Of a stretch of 64,000 nucleotides of DNA, positions 27,742 to 36,880 are shown piece by piece (position 1 is the stretch's first letter; each line of letters opens with the position of its first letter). This stretch comes from Chitinophagales bacterium. Lineage in GTDB: Bacteria > Bacteroidota > Bacteroidia > Chitinophagales > JADIYW01. A program made the position numbers and the translations under genes. Below the pieces are notes generated by a model. It ran no database searches and was not told the DNA's origin. It was given only the letters and a program-made list of their open reading frames with translations. The stretch lies in contig JAMLHJ010000006.1 in assembly GCA_023957245.1 (NCBI GenBank), positions 1-64,000 of the forward strand, read 5' to 3'.

Positions 27742-28290
27742 TTATTTTGTATAATTCATTTGTATAAGGGCAAATATACTATAGTTTATGATGTCTTTAT
27801 AATTTGCATCAATACCTTCTGAGATAATAGTAACTCCTTGATTGTCTTCAATCTGCTTGATTCTGTGCAATTTGGTCATAATTAAATCAGTGAATGAAGA
27901 TACTCTCATATCTCTCCAAGCTTCACCATAATCGGTATTTTTGGCTATCATCAGATTTCTAACATCATCTGTCGCTTGTTCATATTTTTCAACGGCTTCT
28001 TCTATCCCTAGCTCTAGTGGCATATCATCACTAGCAGCCAATTGTATTAATGCCATATAACCATAATTGACTAAGCCTATAAACTCAGACGAAATGCTAT
28101 CTTCAATCTGTTGAGAACCAGCATCTTCTATTGTTCTTATTCTTTTGGCTTTTATAAACATTTGATCAGTCAGACTTTTGGGACGCATCACTCTCCATGA
28201 TGTTCCATAATCTTTAGTCTTTTTTATAAAAATATCTTCACAAAGCTTTACAATAGCGTTGTATTCAGACAGTGTGGTTTCAAAACTCAT
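27742..28290 (-). CDS. DUF1599 (nucleotide-modification-associated domain 1) protein
   Basis: This 182-residue protein is made of two tandem copies of the DUF1599 unit. KKTKDYGTSWRVMR and GLVNYGYMALIQL in the first half correspond to AKNTDYGEAWRDMR and DIINYSIFALIQM in the second. The helical fold and the conserved KDYG and WR residues are typical. Its role is not established; the domain is linked by others to nucleotide modification. I chose the ATG at 28290. The frame extends to 28320, overlapping hisS, but a TATCTTTG promoter element falls in that extension. Confidence 0.8.
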   Translation of the reverse strand: MSFETTLSEYNAIVKLCEDIFIKKTKDYGTSWRVMRPKSLTDQMFIKAKRIRTIEDAGSQQIEDSISSEFIGLVNYGYMALIQLAASDDMPLELGIEEAVEKYEQATDDVRNLMIAKNTDYGEAWRDMRVSSFTDLIMTKLHRIKQIEDNQGVTIISEGIDANYKDIINYSIFALIQMNYTK

Positions 28291-28294
28291 AGTA

Positions 28295-28327
28295 CAAAGA
28301 TAAAAGATTAATTCATTCAAATTTCAA
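28295..28327 (-). promoter_or_regulatory. Internal promoter at the hisS/DUF1599 junction
   Basis: On the minus strand TATCTTTG (28302-28295) matches TAnnTTTG, with a TTG at 28327-28325 giving a 22-bp spacer. The element ends 4 bp before the ATG at 28290, so the message would be leaderless. It overlaps the 3' end of hisS. Confidence 0.6.
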
Positions 28328-29642
28328 TACCTATTTCACCATTAATGACTTTTACGGCTTCTTGAATATCTAACATTTTCTGTTGACCTGTACTCAAATC
28401 TTTAATCGTTAATTTATTTTCAGCTATTTCGGTCTGACCTAAAATAGCCATGAATTGGATGCCTTTTTTGTCAGCGTAAGCAAATTGTTTTTTCAACTTT
28501 TCAGGTTCTGGATATACTTCCGTAGCTATTTGATTGGTCCTTAATTGACTTGCTAGTTGTAAAGAGTATTTCATTTCTTCTTTTGAAAAAACTGCCACCA
28601 ATACCTTTGTACTTGTTTTGACTGGTTCCAACATCCCCAATTGTTGCATGGCTGTAAATATTCTATCCAAGCCCAATGTCGTTCCTACTGCAGGCATTTC
28701 TTTGCCCGTAAACATACCTATCAGTTGGTCGTATCTTCCTCCTCCAGTCAAACTGCCCATGTGAGCTTGATCTTTTAACTTGGTTTCAAAAATAGGTCCA
28801 GTGTAGTAATCCAAACCTCTAGCTAGTGATAAATCAAAAGTATAATGTTGACTGTCCACACCAAGTTCGTTCAAAAAACCAAATATTTCATTGATTTCTG
28901 ATATCCCTTCTTGTGCAAGACTATTATTTTTTAATGTTTCGGCAAGACTTTCTAAGCTCAAATTTTTAGTCAATAAATCACCTAGTTTTTGAATAGCAGC
29001 ATCTGGCAATTGTTTTTCGACTAATTCTTTTTCCACTTCTTCCCAAGGCATTTTATCTAACTTGTCAATTGAGCGACATACTTCCTGAGTCATATTAGAG
29101 TCTAATCCAGCATATTGAGTGATACCATTTAAGATTTTTCTATTGTTGATTTTAATAACAAAGGTGGTAAATCCCAAAGTTTTTAAAACTTCATAAGCAA
29201 TAGCTACCATTTCTGCATCTATCAACATAGATTTAGAACCTACTGCGTCGATATCACATTGGTAAAACTCTCTGAATCGCCCTTGATGAGGCTGAGGTCT
29301 ATCTGCTCTCCACACAGGCTGAATTTGATATCTTTTAAAAGGTAAGGTCAAATCAGGATTCATCGCTACAACACGAGAAAATGGAACAGTCAAATCATAG
29401 TGAAGTGCTGCCTGATCTTTTGTTCCTGGTTTGTAGTCCAATTTGTAAATTAATCTATCCGCATCTTCACCATATTTCCCAGCCAATACATCTAAGTATT
29501 CTATAGCTGGAGTTTCAATAGGGGAGAATCCATATTTCTTAAAGACTTTACGCATGACATCCGTGATACGCTCTCTGTGCAACATTTGCTCAGGTAAAAA
29601 ATCCCTAGCACCTTTAAAGACTCGTGGCTTAATTTTACTCAT
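28317..29642 (-). CDS. hisS: Histidyl-tRNA synthetase
   Basis: This 441-residue class II synthetase charges tRNA-His. Motif 2 and its neighbourhood read RPQPHQGRFREFYQCD. The histidine-specific motif is LARGLDYYTGPIFE and motif 3 is TTLGLDRI. A C-terminal anticodon-binding domain starts near residue 345. Its start overlaps the end of the upstream lipoprotein gene by 8 bp. Confidence 0.96.
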   Translation of the reverse strand: MSKIKPRVFKGARDFLPEQMLHRERITDVMRKVFKKYGFSPIETPAIEYLDVLAGKYGEDADRLIYKLDYKPGTKDQAALHYDLTVPFSRVVAMNPDLTLPFKRYQIQPVWRADRPQPHQGRFREFYQCDIDAVGSKSMLIDAEMVAIAYEVLKTLGFTTFVIKINNRKILNGITQYAGLDSNMTQEVCRSIDKLDKMPWEEVEKELVEKQLPDAAIQKLGDLLTKNLSLESLAETLKNNSLAQEGISEINEIFGFLNELGVDSQHYTFDLSLARGLDYYTGPIFETKLKDQAHMGSLTGGGRYDQLIGMFTGKEMPAVGTTLGLDRIFTAMQQLGMLEPVKTSTKVLVAVFSKEEMKYSLQLASQLRTNQIATEVYPEPEKLKKQFAYADKKGIQFMAILGQTEIAENKLTIKDLSTGQQKMLDIQEAVKVINGEIGIEI

Positions 29643-30222
29643 GTTTGCAATTATAAATAGTAGTAATATTAAATGTTTTTTCTTTCCACCAAAGGATTTT
29701 TTGATAACCTTCTGCTCTCAATCCAATTCCTGTGGAGTAATAAATCTTTTGCTTTGTGTGAAATATCCAGTTTTTTACTTCTCTCTCTGCTTCAATCCAT
29801 GAAGGGCGATTATTATCCTCCAATGAAAATAATAAGGTCAATCTTTTTACTGGAATTTTCGAACTAGTAGTAGTGTAATTAATTTGCCTCACCCTACCAT
29901 ATTGTTCATGTTCAATTTCAGATGTGTCAACTTTAAAGTAATCTATCCACGAACTTTTATTGATATCCATATTGTCTAAAATTTCCAATTCTCTATCCCA
30001 ATTCACCTCATTGGAAGGAATAGATGCTTGGTCACTTTCTTGTTGAACTTCACCTTCTTTATAGATATTGCAATCGCTCTTTTTTAATCTTTCTACTTCT
30101 TGATTGACAAAAGATTTCAAATCAAAAAAGGTTTTGTTGTCTTGTCGAACTTTTGTGTCTTTATTACAAGAAACAAATATTAAAAAGAGAATAAAAAGAT
30201 ATTTATTGAGCTGATTGTTCAT
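29635..30222 (-). CDS. Hypothetical lipoprotein
   Basis: I do not recognise this 195-residue protein. It has a lipoprotein signal ending LIFVSC, a charged segment with Glu/Asp/Ser (about 25-80), then a probable beta-rich region containing RQINYTTTSSKIP and IYYSTGIGLRAEGYQ. It lies 15 bp after gpmI and overlaps hisS by 8 bp, so it is likely cotranscribed and translationally coupled, although neither neighbour hints at its role. It is probably exported to the envelope. Confidence 0.7.
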   Translation of the reverse strand: MNNQLNKYLFILFLIFVSCNKDTKVRQDNKTFFDLKSFVNQEVERLKKSDCNIYKEGEVQQESDQASIPSNEVNWDRELEILDNMDINKSSWIDYFKVDTSEIEHEQYGRVRQINYTTTSSKIPVKRLTLLFSLEDNNRPSWIEAEREVKNWIFHTKQKIYYSTGIGLRAEGYQKILWWKEKTFNITTIYNCKHE

Positions 30223-30237
30223 TATTGTATTTTAAAA

Positions 30238-31767
30238 TCAGCTAATAATAATGTTGCCAGTCATTTCTTTAGGAACATCAATACCCATCACTTTGAGTAT
30301 AGAAGGAGCTAAATCAGCCAATTTCCCATCATTAATTATTCCTGAAGCATCTTTATTGATGTAGAATACTGGAACAAGATTTTTGGAATGAGCAGTATTT
30401 GGGCTTCCATCTGGATTGACCATATTGTCAGCATTGCCATGGTCGGCAGTAATAACTATGTGGTAATCATGCTTTAATGCCTCATCAACTAATTCATTGA
30501 CACATTGATCTACTGTTTCTGCAGCTTTCATTACCGCTTCAAATACACCTGTATGTCCGACCATATCCGTATTGGCAAAATTGATACAGATATAGTCAGG
30601 TTGCTCTTCACGAATGGCATCTTTCACTCTATCTTTTAACTCAAAAGCACTCATTTCTGGTTGTAAATCATAAGTAGCCACTTTCGGTGAATTCGCCAAA
30701 ATTCTCTTTTCATGTTCAAAAGGCAATTCTCTCCCTCCAGAATAGAAGAATGTTACATGAGGATATTTTTCAGTTTCAGCAGCTCTCAATTGCGTTCTTC
30801 CAGCTTTCTCTATGACTTCACCCATGGTCATAGGAATTGTATCTTTTCCATAAGCTACATGAACATCTTTAAAGTTTGCATCATAGATAGTCATTGTCAG
30901 ATAGTACAAGGGCAGAGTGAACATATCATACTCTGGCATATCCTTTTGAGTCAATACCTGAGTAATCTCTCTACATCTATCAGTCCTGAAGTTAAAAGAA
31001 ATAACTACATCTCCTTGCTGTATCAATCCTATTGGCTGGTCATCTATGTTTCTGATGGAAATAGGTTCAATAAACTCATCTGTTTGACCATTTTTATAGG
31101 CTTCTTCGATACCATGTGAAGCTGTCAAGTATTCTTCGCCTTTACCTTTCAGCAAAAGATGATAGGCTTTCTGAATTCTTTCCCATCTTTTATCTCTATC
31201 CATAGCAAAATATCTTCCACATACAGAAGCGATTTGAGTAGGGTAGTCTTGGATATAATTTTCTAAATCTTGAATAAATCCCAAACCTGATTTAGGGTCA
31301 GTATCTCGACCATCTGTAAATGCATGAATATAACTTTGGGGTACGTCATTATCTGCAGCCATTTTTACCAAAGCTTTGAGATGATTGATATGAGAATGTA
31401 TGCCTCCATCTGAAACCAAACCAAAGAAATGTACTGGCTTTTGATGTTCTTTTGCATATTGAAATGCATCTAGTAATCCTTTGTTTCTGAAAAAAGAACC
31501 ATTATTAATTTCATTTTCAAAAAGCAATAAATCTTGCCAAACGACTCTGCCTGCACCGAGATTCATGTGACCCACCTCTGAATTGCCCATTTGCCCATCT
31601 GGCAAACCGACATGCTCGCCAAAAGTAAGTAGCGTAGCATTGGGATAATCATGGTATAAACTATCAACAAATGGAGTGTTTGCAGCTTTTATAGCACTAA
31701 CTTTCGGGTCGTTATTAATACCCCAACCATCCATTATGATGAGAAAAGCTTTATTTTTTTTAGTCAT
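30238..31767 (-). CDS. gpmI: 2,3-bisphosphoglycerate-independent phosphoglycerate mutase
   Basis: This 509-residue metalloenzyme of the alkaline-phosphatase superfamily interconverts 3- and 2-phosphoglycerate in glycolysis. The phosphorylated Ser is in GQMGNSEVGHMN, early metal ligands lie in IMDGWG, and the late metal motifs are FANTDMVGHTG and ITADHGNAD. The C-terminal half carries the phosphatase-like domain and the middle the transferase domain. The length is standard. It is divergent from the DUF4783 gene across about 100 bp. Confidence 0.96.
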   Translation of the reverse strand: MTKKNKAFLIIMDGWGINNDPKVSAIKAANTPFVDSLYHDYPNATLLTFGEHVGLPDGQMGNSEVGHMNLGAGRVVWQDLLLFENEINNGSFFRNKGLLDAFQYAKEHQKPVHFFGLVSDGGIHSHINHLKALVKMAADNDVPQSYIHAFTDGRDTDPKSGLGFIQDLENYIQDYPTQIASVCGRYFAMDRDKRWERIQKAYHLLLKGKGEEYLTASHGIEEAYKNGQTDEFIEPISIRNIDDQPIGLIQQGDVVISFNFRTDRCREITQVLTQKDMPEYDMFTLPLYYLTMTIYDANFKDVHVAYGKDTIPMTMGEVIEKAGRTQLRAAETEKYPHVTFFYSGGRELPFEHEKRILANSPKVATYDLQPEMSAFELKDRVKDAIREEQPDYICINFANTDMVGHTGVFEAVMKAAETVDQCVNELVDEALKHDYHIVITADHGNADNMVNPDGSPNTAHSKNLVPVFYINKDASGIINDGKLADLAPSILKVMGIDVPKEMTGNIIIS

Positions 31768-31864
31768 AGCTACAAAATAGTATTTTATATTCTTGAACTT
31801 ATTTTAACTTGTGGTCGAATTGGCACAAAATATGCAGCAATCATTCAACAAAATTACGTTTTAT

Positions 31865-32269
31865 ATGTCCTTTAAAAAACTAATTCAGTTTGTTTTTACC
31901 ATAATTATTTTTGTTGGTGCATATCAGCCTTCAATGGCACAGAACTTTCAGAGCCTTGTTTCCTCTTCATTGTCATACGGAAATATAAAGGATTTGACTA
32001 AGAATTTTGATAAAAGAGTACAAGTAACTATTGATAGCAAAACAGATTATTTCAGTAATTCTCAAGCAGAAATAATTGTCAGCAATTATGTCAATCAACT
32101 CGGTAATAAAGATTTCAATCTGATTAAAAGTGGAAATGCTGAAGGAGGAACAGCTGAGTTTTATATTGGAGAAATTAGATGTAGTAGAGGCAACGTTAAA
32201 GTATATATTTATTTGAGAAAAGTAGGGGACACCCCTTATATTCAAGAAGTAAGACTAGAAAAAAATTAA
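31865..32269 (+). CDS. DUF4783 exported protein
   Basis: This 134-residue protein has a signal peptide (cleavage near PSMAQ) followed by a small alpha+beta domain of the DUF4783 type (about 30-130), resembling NTF2-like lipid- or ligand-binding folds. The frame extends upstream to 31811, but the ATG at 31865 gives a normal signal peptide. It lies 5 bp before nadC, the usual Bacteroidota arrangement for this family. Function unknown. Confidence 0.8.
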   Translation: MSFKKLIQFVFTIIIFVGAYQPSMAQNFQSLVSSSLSYGNIKDLTKNFDKRVQVTIDSKTDYFSNSQAEIIVSNYVNQLGNKDFNLIKSGNAEGGTAEFYIGEIRCSRGNVKVYIYLRKVGDTPYIQEVRLEKN

Positions 32270-32274
32270 ATATC

Positions 32275-33132
32275 GTGAGATTAATAGATCATCCTGATTT
32301 AAGAAAGTTTATTCAATATGCTTTAGAAGAAGATGTTAGAGATGGTGATCATACATCATTAGCATGTATTCCTAAAGCAGCAAGTGGTCACGCCAATTTG
32401 TTGATTAAAGAAGATGGAATTCTTTGTGGATTACCTGTTGCTATCGCAGTATTTGCAGAAGTGGACTCCGATTTGGAGATGGATATTTTCATGGATGAAG
32501 GGGATGTGATGAAAAAAGGAGATATTGCTTTTAAGGTATCAGGTTCAGCAATTAGTATTTTAACAGCAGAAAGATTGGTGCTCAATTGTATGCAGAGAAT
32601 GAGTGGTATTGCTACTTTAACTAATAAATATGTCCAAGCTATTCAAGGTACTAATGCTAAGGTAATAGATACTAGAAAAACTACTCCGGGAATACGATTA
32701 TTGGAAAAATATGCTGTAACTGTCGGCGGAGGAGCCAATCACAGAATGGGACTTTATGATATGATAATGATTAAAGATAATCATGTTGATTTCAGTGGAG
32801 GAATTGCTCAAGCTGTCGAACGTACTCATCAATACCTGAAAGAAAAAGGTTTAGATCTTAGAATTGAAGTGGAAACAAGAAATATTGATGAAGTAAGACA
32901 GGTGTTGGAAGTCGGAGGTGTGGACAGAATTATGTTGGATAATTATACGCCAGAAGATATGAAAGTAGCTGTTCATTTGATCAATGGTAGATTTGAAACA
33001 GAAGCATCTGGAGGCATTAAATTGGATACTATTCGTTCTTATGCAGAAACTGGAGTAGATTTTATTTCAGTAGGCGCATTGACACATTCTGCTACCTCAT
33101 TAGATATTAGTTTAAAAGCTCATTTTTCTTAA
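32275..33132 (+). CDS. nadC: Quinolinate phosphoribosyltransferase (decarboxylating)
   Basis: This 285-residue enzyme makes nicotinate mononucleotide from quinolinate and PRPP in de novo NAD synthesis. Conserved elements: EEDVRDGDHTSL near the start, DTRKTTPG, the GGGANHRMGLYD block, MIKDNHV and the C-terminal EASGGI and GVDFISVGALTHS of the PRPP site. The start is a GTG. Between DUF4783 and the SUI1-type gene, 9 bp before the latter. nadA and nadB are not in the window. Confidence 0.95.
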   Translation: MRLIDHPDLRKFIQYALEEDVRDGDHTSLACIPKAASGHANLLIKEDGILCGLPVAIAVFAEVDSDLEMDIFMDEGDVMKKGDIAFKVSGSAISILTAERLVLNCMQRMSGIATLTNKYVQAIQGTNAKVIDTRKTTPGIRLLEKYAVTVGGGANHRMGLYDMIMIKDNHVDFSGGIAQAVERTHQYLKEKGLDLRIEVETRNIDEVRQVLEVGGVDRIMLDNYTPEDMKVAVHLINGRFETEASGGIKLDTIRSYAETGVDFISVGALTHSATSLDISLKAHFS

Positions 33133-33141
33133 AATATTGTC

Positions 33142-33498
33142 ATGGCAGGTAAAGATTGGAAAAATGCTTTAGGTAGTCTTTATGATGCTATGCCTAAAAA
33201 TCCCGATGGAGATAATACCTATATAGAACCAGAGGAAGAAAAAGAAGATTGGAAGCCATCCAAAGATATTGTTTATATCTACAAAGACTCCAAAAGACGC
33301 AATGGTAAAGTGGTGACAATCATAGAAGGGATTGATGCACCAGATGATGTTTTAGAGAATATAGCCAAAAAATTAAAATCTAATTGTGGAGTTGGAGGAG
33401 CAGTGAAAGATGGTGAAATTATCATTCAAGGTGATTTCAGACAAAAGGTGAAAGAATATCTGGATAAAGACGGTTTCAAAACCAAGTTAAAAAATTAG
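33142..33498 (+). CDS. SUI1/eIF1-family translation factor (YciH-like)
   Basis: This 118-residue protein has a charged N-terminus and a SUI1 domain (about 45-115), with [39 protein letters not shown] and a terminal helix. It resembles bacterial YciH, a homologue of eukaryotic eIF1 that affects start-codon choice at the ribosome. It lies 9 bp after nadC and 25 bp before the YkgJ-type gene, likely in one operon. Confidence 0.88.
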   Translation: MAGKDWKNALGSLYDAMPKNPDGDNTYIEPEEEKEDWKPSKDIVYIYKDSKRRNGKVVTIIEGIDAPDDVLENIAKKLKSNCGVGGAVKDGEIIIQGDFRQKVKEYLDKDGFKTKLKN

Positions 33499-33523
33499 CA
33501 TCATATCTACGTATTGAATTAGC

Positions 33524-34015
33524 GTGATAAAGACAGGAAATGAATTGGTGCAATTAGCGATGTCTCATAAAAAGGAACATCACAAATTGTTTTTGCAACT
33601 TCAAAAAATGTCTAATCATGACATCAATGAATTATTTCATACTGCAGATGAATATATCTTTCAGGAAATCAATTGTTTAGATTGTGCTAATTGCTGTAAA
33701 ACTACACCTGCATTAATTCTTGAAAAAGATGCTAAAAGGATAGCCAAACATCTTAAAATATCTGTCAGCGAATTTTACAAGCAATATACTGTCAAAGATG
33801 AAGATCGTGATGATGTTTTCAAAAATGTTCCATGTGTGTTTTTAGGCGAGGACAATTATTGTTCATTATACGAGGTACGTCCAGAGTCTTGTAGAGAATA
33901 TCCTCATACACAACATCATAAGATGAAGCAAATTTTGGATATTACTTTTAAAAATAGAGAGATTTGCCCAGCAGTATTTGATATTGTTGAAATGATTAAA
34001 GATAGCCTGAAATAA
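33524..34015 (+). CDS. YkgJ-family cysteine-cluster protein
   Basis: This 163-residue protein carries the family's cysteine pattern: CLDCANCC near residue 46 and later CVFLGEDNYCSLYEVRPESC. These are thought to bind zinc or an iron-sulfur cluster; the biochemical role is not established. The start is a GTG. It follows the SUI1 gene by 25 bp and precedes a TlpA-like gene that has its own promoter. Confidence 0.85.
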   Translation: MIKTGNELVQLAMSHKKEHHKLFLQLQKMSNHDINELFHTADEYIFQEINCLDCANCCKTTPALILEKDAKRIAKHLKISVSEFYKQYTVKDEDRDDVFKNVPCVFLGEDNYCSLYEVRPESCREYPHTQHHKMKQILDITFKNREICPAVFDIVEMIKDSLK

Positions 34016-34084
34016 TAGGATACTTTTTAATGGATTTTAAGATACAATTGGCTGACTTAATAAGAGTTTGTGATGGGATTATTG

Positions 34085-34092
34085 TAAATTTG
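34085..34092 (+). promoter_or_regulatory. -7 element before TlpA-like lipoprotein
   Basis: TAAATTTG matches TAnnTTTG, 18 bp before the ATG at 34111. A TTTG at 34067-34070 is 14 bp upstream, shorter than the usual spacer. The element lies in the in-frame upstream extension of the gene, which argues for the later ATG. Confidence 0.5.
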
Positions 34093-34110
34093 TACGCTAA
34101 AAAAATAATA

Positions 34111-35196
34111 ATGAAGAAAATATTTTTTTTAATGCTTGTATTGGCTACCATTTCTTGTAAGCCAGATAAAAATGCATTTGTTATTCAAGGAAAAATTGAC
34201 GGTCTGGGTGATACTCAGATTTATTTGATTCATCCTGAAGAAGAAGGGGAGATTGTAGATACATTACAAGTAAAAAATGGAAGTTTCAGAATTAAAGGTA
34301 CTATCGAAAATCCCAATGTATATTTATTAGCATTTGGTGAGCAGTATGCCCCATTGGAAATTATGTTGGAACCAGGAAAGTTTGAAGTGAAAGGTGATTT
34401 GAAAGATATAAACTCATTGCTAGCTACTGGAGGCACATTGCAAAATCAATACAACAATTTCATAGACGAAATGATTCCTTTGAATGATGAATATTCGGCA
34501 TTTTATGAAAAGAATATTGAAGCCAAACAAAATAAGGATACTATATTAATGATAGATATTGAAGGCAAACTAGATTCTATCAAAGATGCTTATTACGATA
34601 AAGCCTATTCATTCGTTGAAAAAATTCCTTCAAGTATAGTATCTGCAAAAATTATATCTGAAATCTTAATGTCCAATCCAGATGTTGATAGATTATTACC
34701 TATTGTAGAAAAATTTGATGAGCATGTCAAGAAAACATCATTTGGTCAGCGCATATCCAATACTTTGAATGTTATCAAAAACACTAGAGTGGGAAGTGTC
34801 GCTCCAGTATTTACTATGAATGACATTGAAGGCAATCAAATTAATTTTAGTGAAGCATATAAAGGCAAATATTTATTGATAGATTTTTGGGCTTCATGGT
34901 GTGGCCCATGTAGAGAAGAAAATCCTAGGATGGTGAGAATTTATAACAAATTCAAAGGTAAAAAATTTGAAATGTTGGGTGTTTCTATTGATAACAATAA
35001 AGCTCAATGGAAAAAAGCTGTTGAAGAAGATATGTTGTCTTGGACACAAGTAATAGACGAAAATAATATCTCATCTAAAGATTATGGCGTCATTGCTATT
35101 CCAGCCAATGTATTAGTTGACCCTAATGGCACTATTATTGCAAAAAATGTTTTTGGTAAAAAGCTAGAAGACCTTCTATTGGAAGTTTTGAAATAA
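34111..35196 (+). CDS. TlpA-like thioredoxin-fold lipoprotein with DUF4369-type domain
   Basis: This 361-residue protein has a lipoprotein signal ending LATISC, then a DUF4369-type beta domain (about 28-120, VIQGKIDGLGDTQIYL), a helical linker and a C-terminal thioredoxin fold (about 225-360). The redox motif is FWASWCGPC and the cis-Pro region VIAIPANVLVD. It probably faces the periplasm and reduces or isomerises disulfides. An upstream start at 34030 would place 27 charged residues before the signal peptide, so I chose 34111. It resembles 2033-3580 but lacks the low-complexity tail. Confidence 0.88.
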   Translation: MKKIFFLMLVLATISCKPDKNAFVIQGKIDGLGDTQIYLIHPEEEGEIVDTLQVKNGSFRIKGTIENPNVYLLAFGEQYAPLEIMLEPGKFEVKGDLKDINSLLATGGTLQNQYNNFIDEMIPLNDEYSAFYEKNIEAKQNKDTILMIDIEGKLDSIKDAYYDKAYSFVEKIPSSIVSAKIISEILMSNPDVDRLLPIVEKFDEHVKKTSFGQRISNTLNVIKNTRVGSVAPVFTMNDIEGNQINFSEAYKGKYLLIDFWASWCGPCREENPRMVRIYNKFKGKKFEMLGVSIDNNKAQWKKAVEEDMLSWTQVIDENNISSKDYGVIAIPANVLVDPNGTIIAKNVFGKKLEDLLLEVLK

Positions 35197-35200
35197 AAAC

Positions 35201-35761
35201 ATGAACAAAATACTGATAATCATACTAATATCTTTTATTGCGATAGCATGTAAAAGGTCTGAATCTGGAGAGATTTTGTATAAGGATACCTATAATATCC
35301 AATTGACAGGACTCAGTAAAAAGACTGGTGCAATAAAAGCTCTAATCGGTTTTAATAATCAATTTGAAAAAACAGATTTCAAATTAAAAGAAATTGATAT
35401 AGATATTACGATTGACGGAATAGATATTGGCACTTATTTTTCTAAAAACACATTGACAATAAAAGCATTATCTGATTTGAAAGTACCGATTGAATATGAA
35501 TTGAACAATGAAAAATTGCAAGATGACAAAGGTGAATATCCTTCTGCATTTGTTGTTGTACTAAATGGTACTGCAATTTTTGTGAACGATCAGAGTCAAG
35601 AGCAAGAAGTCAAATTCAAGCATAAAGAAAGCGTCAATTATGTCTTATCCAAAAGAGATAAAAAGAAACAGGATAAGAATGATGATGGGCAATTGTCACG
35701 TTCTGAAAAAAGGAAATTGAAAAAGATTCATAGAAAATTAGAAACGCAAGAAGACAAATAA
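35201..35761 (+). CDS. LEA14-like exported lipoprotein with Lys-rich tail
   Basis: This 186-residue protein has a lipoprotein signal ending IAIAC, a beta-rich middle (about 25-145) and a highly charged C-terminus (about 150-186, KKKQDKNDDGQLSRSEKRK). I do not recognise a named family with certainty. The middle pattern (FNNQFEK, KLKEIDIDITIDG, DLKVPIEYELN) fits the LEA14/WHy-type fold. The next gene has a matching pattern. It sits 4 bp after the TlpA-like gene and 3 bp before its apparent relative. Function unknown. Confidence 0.65.
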   Translation: MNKILIIILISFIAIACKRSESGEILYKDTYNIQLTGLSKKTGAIKALIGFNNQFEKTDFKLKEIDIDITIDGIDIGTYFSKNTLTIKALSDLKVPIEYELNNEKLQDDKGEYPSAFVVVLNGTAIFVNDQSQEQEVKFKHKESVNYVLSKRDKKKQDKNDDGQLSRSEKRKLKKIHRKLETQEDK

Positions 35762-35764
35762 TTG

Positions 35765-36238
35765 ATGGCACAATTGAGATATATTTCGGTTTTATTAGTG
35801 ATTTCATTACTTTTTAGTTCTTATGCTGAAGCTCCTTCAACTGAACCTTATTTTGTCAAAATGAAAGGTTTTAAAGTTGTTACTTTCAATGCAAAAAGAA
35901 TAGAATTGTCTTCAATAGCCGTCTTTTTCAATACTTATAATCATAAAGCCAAATTGAAAGAAGTCAATATTGATGTTTATTTGGAGAATAAATATTTAGG
36001 CAAAGTCAATAATTTAGAAGATGTATCCATTCCCAAATCTAGCGCATTTGATATACCATTGATTTTAAATTTAGATCCTCCTGGACCTGCAATCACCAAT
36101 TCTTTGTGGCAAGGAACTAAATTGTTGACAGGTCAAAAAGTAAAAATAAGGTACGAAGGTTATATCAAGCTAAAAGTATTGGCATTTGTTCCGATTACAG
36201 TAAAAATCAAAGACGAAATGTCTTATAGCATCTTTTAA
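35765..36238 (+). CDS. LEA14-like exported protein
   Basis: This 157-residue protein has a signal peptide (cleavage near SSYAEA) and a beta-rich domain. KLKEVNIDVYLENKYLGKV followed by IPKSSAFDIPLILNL parallels the preceding protein and suggests the same LEA14/WHy-like fold. I chose ATG 35765 over the in-frame TTG one codon earlier. It starts 3 bp after the preceding stop, so the two are probably coexpressed. Function unknown. Confidence 0.65.
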   Translation: MAQLRYISVLLVISLLFSSYAEAPSTEPYFVKMKGFKVVTFNAKRIELSSIAVFFNTYNHKAKLKEVNIDVYLENKYLGKVNNLEDVSIPKSSAFDIPLILNLDPPGPAITNSLWQGTKLLTGQKVKIRYEGYIKLKVLAFVPITVKIKDEMSYSIF

Positions 36239-36256
36239 TATCATTTGAATTATTGA

Positions 36257-36880
36257 ATGAAAACTTTAATTGATATCAATAATTGGAAAAGGAGAGAGCA
36301 TTATCTATTCTTTTCAAAATTTGATGAACCATTTTTTGGAGTTACAGTTCAGTTGGATTGTACTCAGGCATACCAAATTGCTAAAGAGAAAAAAGTATCA
36401 TTTTTCCTCTATTATTTGTATAGAGTATTGAAAGCTGCCAATGAGATTGAAAATTTTAGATACAGAATAATTGATAATCAAGTATTTGAATTTGACCAAA
36501 TTAATGCTTCAACAACTGTAAATCGCAGTGACTTAACATTCGGATTTTCCTATATTTTTTATTCTGAGAATGAAAATGAATTTTATCAAAATGCCTTGCT
36601 TGAAATCGAAAGAGTCAGAGCATCTAGAAGTCTGATGCCTGATATCAACGGTGAAGATTTGATACATTTTTCAGCACTCCCATGGATAAATTTCACTGGA
36701 TTGTCACATGCAAGAAACCTTTCACGACCTGATAGTTGTCCTAAAATTTCATTTGGAAAAATGACAGAAGATAATGAAGGAAGAAAAGAAATGTCAGTTT
36801 CTATACATGTACATCATGCATTGGTGGACGGTTATCATGTAGGATTGTTTTTAGAGCGATTTCAGCAGTTACTTAGTTAA
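36257..36880 (+). CDS. Chloramphenicol acetyltransferase-like acyltransferase
   Basis: This 207-residue protein is the length of classical CAT. It has the active-site block HVHHALVDGYHVG (HHxxxDG), the late strand near LPWINFTG and an N-terminal strand FFGVTVQLDCT. CAT uses acetyl-CoA to acetylate chloramphenicol; many chromosomal relatives have other acceptors. There is no mobile-element context, and base composition matches its neighbours, so an intrinsic role is as likely as resistance. Its last four bases overlap the convergent phoR. Confidence 0.8.
   Translation: MKTLIDINNWKRREHYLFFSKFDEPFFGVTVQLDCTQAYQIAKEKKVSFFLYYLYRVLKAANEIENFRYRIIDNQVFEFDQINASTTVNRSDLTFGFSYIFYSENENEFYQNALLEIERVRASRSLMPDINGEDLIHFSALPWINFTGLSHARNLSRPDSCPKISFGKMTEDNEGRKEMSVSIHVHHALVDGYHVGLFLERFQQLLS

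Noticed and set aside
36257..36880. Acquired chloramphenicol resistance gene
   Set aside because: No transposon, integron or composition change; chromosomal CAT-like proteins are common in Bacteroidota.
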